A DNA stretch of 64,000 nucleotides. Origin: Bryoerythrophyllum caledonicum. Its lineage: Eukaryota; Streptophyta; Bryopsida; Pottiales; Pottiaceae. A program made the translations under genes and the position numbers. Of the stretch, positions 12,246 to 22,002 are shown one piece after another. Numbering within the stretch: the stretch's first letter is position 1; each line of letters begins with the position of its first letter. The DNA lies in NCBI GenBank assembly GCA_963971425.1, contig OZ020517.1, positions 2,544,501 through 2,608,500 on the forward strand, given 5' to 3'. The notes under the pieces are model-generated. The model was not told where the DNA came from. It searched no databases and saw only the letters and a program-made list of their open reading frames with translations.

Positions 12246-15200
12246 TGTCATAGTCTAGTGGTTTGTAATTCTCAAAATTAACCAAAATTAACCTTAAGCA
12301 AGCCCACCTAATTAGATCGTTTCCAGGGATTTCTATCGTGTGTCAAAATTCCTAAATCTACAAACAATACATATACAAAAACTAACCATATTTGTTTAAT
12401 TAAACTATGTTTAGCGTCAGAGTAGTTTTCCAGTTTCTTACGGTGCCCGGAAAGCCACTGCCGTCCGTTCTTGCAGTCAAGAGGCCACAGTCTCCACAAT
12501 CTACTCTACACCGTAGAAGATTTAAAGGTTAGAGTTAGTTCACCGACTTTCACAATCTACTGGAAAAAGTCCCGGGAATAGTCTCGGACAGTTGGAAACT
12601 AGCTCAAAAACAATCCCATTAAAAAGGTCATGCAAAGCCGGATTCCAACTACAACCACATCCAATGAATCAAGCAAGAAAGATACAAGAATCACAACAAG
12701 TTAGTGCTAAGAAAATCATATGAATAAGACATCCTTCCACGGGGAATCATCGTCGGTAACTCGTCCACTACAAGGGTATAAACCCCGGAATTCTCCGGAC
12801 TCGGGCTTAGCCAAGATCTCTCCCTGTGTACCAAGAGGGGGGATATCACCCCTCCTCCCCACCAATCCAAACACTTCCCACTTAAAGGATGCTATCATAA
12901 ATAGCAATAGGCTTCCCGAGTCCAACTCGGTAGGCAACTCTTCCCGATTCAACCGACAAAGAATTTGAAGTGGATCACGGATCTCACTTCACCATCTAGC
13001 TTGGATATCCTACTCCCTCCAGAAGCCTCTACTCACACTCAATCACATAGCACACAACAAGTCACAACCTTGCACACCTAGCAAAGACACACTAGGACGA
13101 CTCAACTCTCTCCCAATCTACTCACACAAGCTCAACAATAACTCTAGACACAAGCAATGAAGGCGAGGTGCAAGCAAATAAACAAAGAGAAGAGTTAAGT
13201 GATTAACACAAGAGCTCAAGGCTCCTTAAGTACACAAAAACTACTAACTAACTTCCAAAAACTAGACCCTTGGAAGGAGGAAATTGGCATCTAGCCACTA
13301 ACTAGTAGACGAAAGTCACTAGCTACCTTCCAAAATAATAAGCCAAAACGGCATCTAGCATTTAGAGTGGCACAAAAGTCATTAGCTACCCTCCAAAAAC
13401 TAGATCCACAAAAGTCAAAACGGCATCTAGCTCCAAAAATTGAGGGATGCCTAGCCACCGGCGGATTACCGGTTTAGGGTGGTAAACCAAACTCCCGGAG
13501 TCCCGGTGTGCCAAGAGCAAAAACACACTCAAACATCAATAAGTAACCGGAAAATTCACTCAAGTAGAAGTGACGGGGTGCACATTGGGCCCCGTCGACA
13601 TCACTACTCTCACCTAGCGTCAATCTACCGTTCCTAACAGCATTCTATCAACAAATAGAATAAATCCACAATAGCAACTAACAGAGGCTCATCCGGAGAA
13701 CTCATCCGGGAGAGTGGAACTAGCTCCCCATAAATCCATGGGAGGATTGATCGGGAGATTGAGTTTAAAAACTCAACCACCTCTTCAAATTGTTCTCCTT
13801 TCGCGGCGCCATAAATCATGTCGTCCGGGAAATACTAACTCCGGGATGCGCATTGTGTTTACACCAATCACCTATTACAAATTCCGATCCGGCCCAAAAA
13901 ATACACAAGTATACCGGGCATACTTTTCCACAACACTTTCTAGATAAGTGTGGATGTAGGCATCTCACATGTCTAGAACACAACTAAACAAAACAATCAA
14001 CAAGTACTACTTAAGTGAAAATATGACCCTATGCTAAAAGGAAAATGGGTTTTCTTTTGTAGAAGATTTCCCAAGAGACTGGGAAATTGATAGAAAATTT
14101 AGGCAAGAGTTAGGTAGAGAAGAGAGATACGGAAAATAATATAAGAGGGGATTTTGCCACAAGGCCGGGACAATGGAAAGAAAGAAATGACTAAAACAAA
14201 CAAAGACTAAACAAACAAGGTCTAAATAGAGTCTACCGGGAGACTTTTTTCTAGACCGGGAGGAAGAGACAAGCGGGCACTATCCCAGTGACAAGAAAAT
14301 GAGAGCAACGAGTGGAAGATTTACAAACAAGAAACTCTACAATAAAAAAGAAACTCAATAATGTGACAAGAAGAACCTTGTGTTGAAACTCTTGCCACCT
14401 CCTTGCATCCACCAACTACTCACCAACGTAGTTTCAGTCTCTGATTCTTCTCGCTACGTTGTGAATCTCCTCACAACGCCTCTACGCCTTGAAATCACGA
14501 CCTTCTAGTCACCTCCGCAACCTCCACACGTTCTCCACTCCAAACCCTAACTTAAAACCCTAGTTTGAAATTTCAAACCCTAGGTGGTTGCAACTCCTTC
14601 AAAACCTCCTTCAACACCTTCAAAGACTTCTTCAAAAACTCCTTCAAAAACTCCTTCAAAGACTCTTCAAAAACACCTTCAAAGACTTCTTCAAAAACAC
14701 CTTCAAAGACTCTTCAAAAACACCTTCAAAGTTCTTCTCGTCGAGTCGTCGCTCCTCGGCGTCTTTGGGCTCCTCGTCGTCTTCGCATTCCTCGTTGTCT
14801 GTTCAAAGTCCGGCGCGTGCCTGTCTTCTCCAACGAACTCACGTCGTTGCTCGCTCCCCGAGGTTTCATCCGGCTCGGGGCTCATTGCGTTTTCATCCAA
14901 AGTTGCCATTGATCGTTGCCGGACCCCCGGCTCTTCATGCCCGAGTGGCAATCGTCGCCTCGCTGTCAGCTTCCGGCTGTCCCATAGCCCGTCGCTCCCA
15001 TCGTCGCGGTCGTTGCCGGGGCTGGTTCCGGAACAGTCGTGCTATTGGCCGGTACTCGGGCTGTGCCCGATTGGTACCCAGCTGATGCCGGTACCCGGTT
15101 GGTACCGGTACTAGCCGGGTATCAACCGGCATTTTTAAAAAAAAATTATTAAAAAAACAATATATTTTTCTTTTCTTTATTTTCTCTTTTTCTCCTTTTT

Positions 15201-15634
15201 ATATTTTTGTTCCATATAAAGTTAAACTCTTACTCTTTCAAATAAGAATTTAAGTTCTTTACAACAATAAAGTAGAAAGATTTAAATCTAAATAACTAAA
15301 CTAAAAAGAAATACTACTTAAATAGTCTATCTACTTGACGAAGACTTTACTAATTAATTAAGCACTAAGTAGTGATTTGGAACTTTGTCTTGGAGACTTT
15401 CCCGGACATTCTCTTTTAGGTTTTTCCAGGCACTAAAACTAATTATTTTAAGACCCAGTTTTATCACCACTATAACAATAATTAACGAGTTAAGCTTTTC
15501 ACTACTTTTGCTATTTGCTATGCAATCTAATTCTATGCAACACTAACTACTTTACTAGTTATCTAAAACTAAAAATCACCATTTAACTAATTTTTTTGGT
15601 AGGGGCAAACAAGTGCGAGTTTCAGACTCCCACA
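12246..15634 (+). mobile_element. Solo LTR 2 (about 3.39 kb), same family as solo LTR 1
   Basis: It begins TGTCATAGTCTAGTGG and ends CAGACTCCCACA. A perfect 5-bp duplication CACTT flanks it (12241-12245 and 15635-15639), different from that of copy 1. Alignment with copy 1 by eye runs from end to end in the same orientation, with point changes and indels. A block at about 14598-14730 has an about 21-bp unit (CTTCAAAAACTCCTTCAAAGA and variants) expanded only in this copy. The long overlapping open frames at 14565-15114 arise from this low-complexity block and are not genes. Confidence 0.86.
14598..14735. repeat. About 21-bp tandem repeat inside solo LTR 2
   Basis: Units of the form CCTTCAAAGACTTCTTCAAAAA / CTCCTTCAAAAACTC repeat about six to seven times. 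The corresponding part of LTR 1 (about 9120-9240) has only the unexpanded CTTCAAACCTC-type sequence, so the expansion is copy-specific. Confidence 0.7.
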
Positions 15635-16111
15635 CACTTTTTGACACTCTCCGGGGCAGTCCTCTCCAGACAACGCCTCTGCAAACTCGAGACTTCCAAG
15701 TCCTTCTTGGTTTACCCGGATCCCTTGAAGAATCAGACGCTCTCTTGGATTTATGGTGTGAGAATCCGTTCCCACATGGTGCCGGAAGTTAACCTAAAAA
15801 TCTGGCAAAAACAAAAAAAATTAGTAAGTAGATACGATAGTCTGTACTAGAATAAAACCTATAGTGAGTTTGTAAGAATAAAGATGGATGGACCCTGCTG
15901 AAATCCCTAATTAAGCCTAAAGCTACGAAACGAACAACCGTAGTAGTTAACGGAATTTTGGGATAGTCTGTCATCCAGAACTGTCATCCAGAGCTGTCAC
16001 CATCCGCTGTCATCATGAGCCGTACTAACGGCTAGACTACAAAAGGCTGTGGCGCGAGGGGAAACCTTTTCTTTTCACTTCTTCTTCGCATGTTGCGGTT
16101 CCGCTCCAGCG

Positions 16112-16114
<3 letters not shown>

Positions 16115-16168
<54 letters not shown>
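16115..16168. repeat. (TC)27 microsatellite
   Basis: There is an uninterrupted TC run of about 54 bp. Read on the minus strand, the orientation of the nearby integrase, it is a pure polypurine (GA) tract. Confidence 0.95.
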
Positions 16169-16171
<3 letters not shown>

Positions 16172-16221
16172 CTTCTAATTGCTAGCCGTTAGGGATTGCA
16201 GTTTAGACGGTTAGAACGGAC

Positions 16222-18391
16222 GTGTGTCTGTTAGGGAGGGCTTTTGTGAGGTCGGTCCATGCATGGACAACCTTGAGAGAACGTGAGGAAGTAGGCAAAC
16301 CAATGAAGATGGTCCCTATGGCGAAGAAGAATAGAACTTATAGAGATGGGCGCGGGAAGCAAGACGAAGAGCCGGCCGCTGCGCTTCCACCCTTGATGCG
16401 GGTTCTTCCGGAGATCTCTGCAGACCCAGACGAGTACAACCAGTTGAAGGAGAGCTTGAAGACCATGGGCTGTGACGACTTTCTCAAAGTCACCTAGGGC
16501 ATCCGGGAGGAGCCATACGTCCGGGAGCTGATAGGCGCCCCGGACCCCAAGTACAAAGGCTTGCTGCGAGCCCATCCGGAACTCTGGGGAGTTCCGAAAT
16601 GGACCCACGCATACGACTTCCGGGCCGGCCGCACCAAGGTGGTGGAACGGCGAGACAAATTCCTAGTGGAGGAATTCAGAGGGAGAGCCGATCCGAAAGA
16701 GGGTTACAATATGCAGAACTTATAATATCGGGATGCCCAATTGGTGCTAGGGTTTCTAAACCCTATTTTCCATCCAGAAAAGCCGAAGCGGGTAGTGGCA
16801 AAGTGGACCTGTATTTTCCTCGGAGCACTCCGGGGAAAGATTGCCATGGACTGTGGGATGCTCAGGAGCGAGATGATCAACCGACTGGTGGCCAACCTCC
16901 AAAAGGTGAAGAAATCGGCGACCCCCCTAGCTTCCTACGTGGTGCATCTCTACTGCCACCACCAACAGCTCACCCAGACGGAGCAGAGGCAATACGACGA
17001 AATTCTCAGCCTCTAGAAATACGGAGGTGAAGAGTCAGAGGAAGAATCTGAAGGGGCAGCGGAACCCGTGCCGGAACCAACAACCACGGACACTCTGGAG
17101 GAAGACCGGAGGACCCAGAAGAGGCCTCAAGGGAAGGAGCCAGTGCCGGAGAGTCTGGACATCCGCAGTTCATCCGCATCGTCCGGTGAAGACGAGTCTC
17201 GGCCATCGGAGGAAGCCAGCCGGAAGAGGAGGAAGCTCGACCCGGAAGACTCCAATGCCCAGCTGAAGGAGATGGATGATCTCCTACGCGAGGTTGGCTG
17301 GAGTCTAGAGAGTGGACGCCCTGAAGGAGACCAACTTTATCGTTACAACCAGTGTAGCGCAGGTCTTCCGGAGTCACGGAGTCGACCGGTTGGAAGACAC
17401 GATCACCCGGGTGGAGGATCTCCGGAGCAAGGCGGTTGATGTAAAAGCGTTGCACCTATAGGTCTCCACCTTCTACATATCCAACATGGAATTGGAGAAG
17501 AAGGCGAAGGAACTGCGGCTGGAGACAGATCTGGCAGTGGTGGTCCGGAAACAGGCGAAGGCAAGAGCCAATGCATCGGCGGCCGCCTTGACGGAGGTCT
17601 GGGAGGCTCTAACCTTTCTGGTGGACACGGTCAACCGGAGCCAGCTCTTCACCAAACTGGTGGAGAAGGAGAAGAAGGTGACCAGGGCCAATATCTTCCG
17701 GTTTCTCCTTCATCAAGCGGAGAAGATGGGTCGGACTTGGGAGCAGATGCAGCTGCTGGTGAGCAACATCACTCCGGCAGACCCGGAGCACCAATCGGCT
17801 CAAGTACCGGAAGACTTTATGACTCCGGAGCGGACCACAGCTCCTCCGGAACCACCACAGTCTGATCCGGCTGCAGTCCCAAGTACCTCCGCCAATCCGG
17901 AGACCCTCGATACTCCGTTGCCCCGGACACCGACAGAAAGCATCGTATCTCCCAATTTGAGCACGGGTGAGATACTGAAGAAACTTCCGGATCTGCTGAT
18001 GCCTCCAACCATACGCCTGCCAGATCCTCCGGCAGAAGTCGAGCAACAGGCACCACCCAAGTTCGTATCGCGGAGACTTGCGCCTAGACTGGGGAGTCCC
18101 TCCGGAAGCTACAGGGACTTGGTCCAAGAGACCAACATAGCTTCCAGGCCGGAACTACCAACACCCCCAGTTTCGGAAGGGTCCCCAGAGAAGCCACCTC
18201 CACCTCCGGATTCTAGAGCTCCGGCGGCAAGAGTTTCTCTAGCGGCTGGACCGTCGACCCAAAAGGTCAATACTTTGCCGGCAACAGCAAAGAAGGCCAA
18301 GAACAAGCAGCGGGCCCTGGTGGAGATCTCCCCCTCTCGCAGAAGTGGGAGAAACCGGACACTGGGTGCTCCAACTTGGGTTAGTGTTTAG
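16222..18391 (+). pseudogene. Decayed long ORF antisense to Ty3 pol (copy A), coiled-coil and Pro-rich
   Basis: One frame runs 16222 to about 17310 and a second from about 17318 to 18391, so a single frameshift near 17310 breaks what would be a roughly 700-residue protein. In-frame stops are at 16495 (TAG), 16723 (TAA), 17014 (TAG) and 17458 (TAG). The N-terminal part is basic and globular (motifs KGLLRAHPELWG, PKRVVAKWTCIFLG); the middle is acidic; then comes a charged helical segment (ELEKKAKELRLETDL), and the C-terminal part is Pro/Ser-rich, ending in SRRSGRNRT. I recognise no domain family. A homologous, inverted copy lies at 27.4-29.95 kb; both share the FLVDTVNR motif. Its position just past the 3' end of a convergent Ty3 pol suggests an antisense accessory ORF as in Tat-lineage elements; this is inference. 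Confidence 0.55.
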
Positions 18392-19650
18392 GAGTAGTAA
18401 TTTTGGTTTTAGATATCGGACCAGCAGCGATTAACGATGGGGCTCCAAGTACACCCAGCTGTTGACAGAGTTGACTGCCAGTTTTTGTAGTTAGAATAGG
18501 AAATCCGGAGCCGGAAACTTTTCCGAGATTGTAGAATCTGAGATCCAATCTGGAACTTTTCCGGATTTCTCGGATCTTTTAGATAAGATCTAGCGGATTT
18601 CCAGTAGATGTGGTAGAAGGGTAAGTTTAGAAGGAACTTAGTTAGTACTTAGTAGTGGAAATTGAGAAAACCTCTCATCTTGTTCTTTTCACTCTGAATA
18701 TACTTTGTACCTTCTTGCCAGATTTGCTTCTTCGTACTTTTGGTGTGGAGTGTAGACATTGTGCGTAACATATCCATTCTTGTAGGTGTGATTGTGTAAG
18801 TATTCTCCCGGAAGTAGAGTGATAACCTTGTTTGCTAGAGGGAAAATCGGTCAGATCCGTGTCAGAAGATCGCCTGGGAGAGCTGGAAGGCTATTTCAGA
18901 GGTGTGTCTGGTAGTCTCCAGGGTCCGGAAGTAGCCAGGAGGGGAAGAGATGAACTGCAGAGGTGTTTCTGGTAATCTCTAGGACACGGAAGAATCCGTG
19001 TTAACCTGGATTCCGGTCAAGGCCGGAGTTTTCCCCCAAGATAGGAAAAACCTTTATGCGTAGGTCTAGACGGAATATCCCTAGCGAGTGGTAACATCCG
19101 CTCCGGAAAATCACAATCGTACTCACCGGAATGTTGTTGTAGTCCGGACTTATCTTTGTGTGACTGCGTCCGGAAGGCCATCCGGATGTCGTGAGAGTCT
19201 AAGTCTAGCAGCAGCAATCAAATCACCGGTAAGCAGAGTAGGGAGAGTGGTGTTCGGTCACTATAAGTTCCGGGCAGTGGGTGTCTAGCCACTTAAAGTC
19301 ACAAGGCAGTGGGAAATCCAGCCACTTACACAGAACATGATCAGTGGACCCCAACCACTTGCTTAAAAACTCCGGAAGACTCTTTGAGGAGGAACAGAAA
19401 CAATGCAAAACTACCATCCGAACTTCTGGAAATAGTTTCCGGAGGCCGTTCTACAAATTCTGGGATCCGGAAGGATCCGGATCTGTAGCAAGAATGTAAC
19501 TAAGACAACTTACCCATGAACGATTGTTTTGGTAAAATTTAGTATTGTGGGGTATTTGGAGAAGAACATTAGGTCTCTGTGGGAACGAAACCGGAGCGGT
19601 TACTTTGGAAGCATTTAGTGACGATTAGGTGCATTCCGAAGGAATACTGT
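18392..19650 (+). other. Non-coding 3' flank of antisense ORF copy A, shared with copy B
   Basis: No credible ORF lies here. The sequence is full of CCGGA motifs (TCCGGAAG, CTCCGGAA). It matches the reverse complement of 27390-28500: for example the stretch around 19228-19330 (CACTATAAGTTCC, GTGTCTAGCCACTT) pairs with 27650-27760, and GGTCTCTGTGGGAACGA at 19573-19589 pairs with 27395-27411. The shared homology shows that the ORF and this tail move as one element. Confidence 0.65.
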
Positions 19651-19689
19651 CTCTACAAACTGCAACACATGGGCTGTTTAAGTCTGTTA

Positions 19690-20295
19690 TTGTCCAAGGC
19701 TGTTAAAGACTCCGGATTGTCCAAGTGACCTTGTCTAGACAACCCCAGATGATTTGGACCCCTATGTCGAGACAACTCCAGATTATCTAGACCGCAATGG
19801 CTAGCCAACTCCAGATTGTTTGGACCGCCATGTCCATACAACTCCAGATTGTCTGAACCACTATGTCCAGACAACTCTAGATTGACTGGACCTCTATGTC
19901 CAGACAATGCCAGATTGTTCTGACCACCATGTTCAGACAACTCCAGATTGTCTGGACCGCAATGTCCAGACAACTTCAACTCTTCTGGACCATCATATCC
20001 AGACAATTCCAGATTGACTGGACCTCCATGTCCAGACAACTCTAGATTGTTCTGAACACCATGTCCAGACAACTCTAGATTGTTCTGACCACCATGTCCA
20101 GACAACTCCAGATTGTCCGAACCAGTATGTCCAGACAACTCCAGATTCTTTGGACCACCATGTCCAAACAACTCCAGATTGACTGGCCTCTAGATCTAGG
20201 CATTTCTAGATTGTCCGAACCACTATGTCCAGACAACTCCAGATTGTCCGGACCTCCATGTCCAGACAACTCCGGATTATCTGGACTTCCCGGAA
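19690..20295 (-). repeat. 33-bp coding minisatellite in the tail of pol
   Basis: About 18 tandem units of 33 bp (on plus: ATGTCCAGACAACTCCAGAT + 13 more) translate on the minus strand as an 11-residue unit NLELSGHGGPD with variations at the G/P/D positions. Length 33 keeps the frame. Most unit differences are substitutions and the array spans at least two frames because of later indels. Confidence 0.9.
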
Positions 20296-21799
20296 AAGCC
20301 GATGTAACATGTACTTGGTCTCCGGGACCGCTATTCCTCTTTTGTTGCTCAATTCGTCCCTGAATTGAGTCACCGGGAATAACTGAGAGTAATTGGTCAT
20401 TTTCATAGAACCGATAAGGCTTGAGCTTGTTAATGTTGACCAGTATCGGGTTCGGTTCGAAATTGTCGACCTTCACCAGAAGAGCGGTGTTGTTCGGTAT
20501 CCTATATTGGATCCGGTAGGGTCCAAACCACCGACTCTTGAATTTACCGGCGTGCTCCTTATGGCCCTTTGGATACCAAAAACATAATTGCCAATCTGGA
20601 AGTCTCTGTGTTTGTAATGTTGTTGACTCTAGAGTGCTCGGTCCCACTATCGTTTACACACTTGCTCCTGGATCACTGTCCGATAAGTATCAACTTGTTC
20701 CAGATCTGCAATCCGGGCTGTTAAGACCCGTGTAGCTGTATAGTCTAGTGATCTTTCCGATGTCCGGATCGGGATCGAATACTCTATCGGCATTATCGGG
20801 TGTAATCGGTACAGTGACCAACTGGAATGGTGTAAGTCCAGTCGACACGTTGTATGGTGTTCTGTACGAGAACAAAATTGTATGGAGGTGTTCATCCCAG
20901 TCCGTGTGCTTCTCATTCACCAACTTCGTAAGCAGATGGCCAATTACCTTGTTGGTAGATTCTGCTTGGCCATTTCCCTGTGGATAGTATGTTGTAGAAG
21001 TCCGGTGCTGGAGTAAAAAATGGTCCACCAGGTACTCTATCGCCTCATTGACAAAGTATAAACTCTGGTCACTGACAAGTGTCAAGGGACACCCATATTT
21101 GGTTATTATATGTTCATACAGAAATCGTGCAGTGACAGCCGCTGAGTTAGTTTTCAAGGTCCGGGCCTCGACACACTTCATAGCATAGTTTGTAGCTACC
21201 AGGATGTACTGACACCCTGTTCTGGAGGCCATGGATTTAATGGGCCCAATAAAGTCCAGACCTCACTTCATGAACGATTCTGCTGGCATGCTAGTAACCA
21301 GCTGGGCCAGTCCAATGTTGGCCATTCTCTCCACACGTTGGCATTTGTCATAGGCCCGATAATATTCAGATATGTCTCTATATAGGGCTAGCCACCAATA
21401 TCCAACATCCAAAATTTTCTGGGCTATAATGTCCTGCAAAAAATGACCCCCCTGCAACTCTAACATGTAACTCCTGCATGACCATTTCTGCCTGGACTAG
21501 GGTCCAGCACGTGGTGGATAACCAGATCCTGACCCCGCTTATGCAGCACTCCAGCGATGAGGGTGAACGGGAGGGATTTGAGGATGAACTTCCGTTGTTC
21601 GTCCTTGGTCAATTCTGGTCGCAAATGCCCAGTACGGAGGTAGGCCGCCACATCTTATAACCACTCTGGATTCACATATAACAGGCCAACATCTCCAGTC
21701 TGGTCTTCAACTCCAATTGGTGGTTCACCATTAGGTAATCTGGCATCTGCAATTCCATGGGTCTTGTCTGGTTTATAAACCACAGTGAAATCATAATCC

Positions 21800-21870
21800 T
21801 GGAAAAGTATGTGGTCGGGCGCGCATGCTGTGGATTCGGGCTCGTACTTTGCGTGGTCGGGCGCGTACGC
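21800..21870 (-). repeat. Short GC-rich repeat, CGCGCCCGACC type
   Basis: On the minus strand two or three units of about 30 bp containing CGCGCCCGACCAC interrupt the RNase H frame (coding YAPDH...CAPDH). A related block lies at 24310-24395. It may be a small insertion in the pol sequence. Confidence 0.5.
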
Positions 21871-22002
21871 TGTTGTGTTGTAAATAACTACACTATGTAA
21901 AAAGATAATATAGATACAAAAAGTGTGGTTGTGGAGTGACCTATAGTTTAATTCAATGTGGGAACAATTGGAGCTTGTTAGCCTAGCTTGGATGTACTGC
22001 AT

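Larger units (their letters stand above)
19653..22002 (-). pseudogene. Ty3-type retrotransposon pol fragment (RNase H end, integrase, long C-terminal tail)
   Basis: Reading right to left, about 21820-21680 carries the end of an RNase H region (FQDYDFTVVYKPDKTHGIAD, then GDVGLLYVNPEW). At 21650-21270 comes the H2C2-type zinc-binding part with IAQKILDVGYWW and YDKCQRV. At 21232-20690 comes the integrase core with DFIG-type context lost, VSDQSLYFVNEAIEYL, TTYYPQGNGQAE and the DDE glutamate. Then KSRWFGPYRI and VNINKLKPYRFYEND at 20560-20390 mark the integrase C-terminus. Several frameshifts and a break near 21870 show that it is dead and lacks protease and reverse transcriptase. The tail at 20300-19690 is a tandem repeat (separate entry). 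PYRI and domain order place it in Ty3/Gypsy. Confidence 0.85.

Noticed and set aside
14565..15132. Overlapping 115-176-residue frames in solo LTR 2
   Set aside because: They come from a CTTCAAA tandem repeat and are absent as frames in solo LTR 1.
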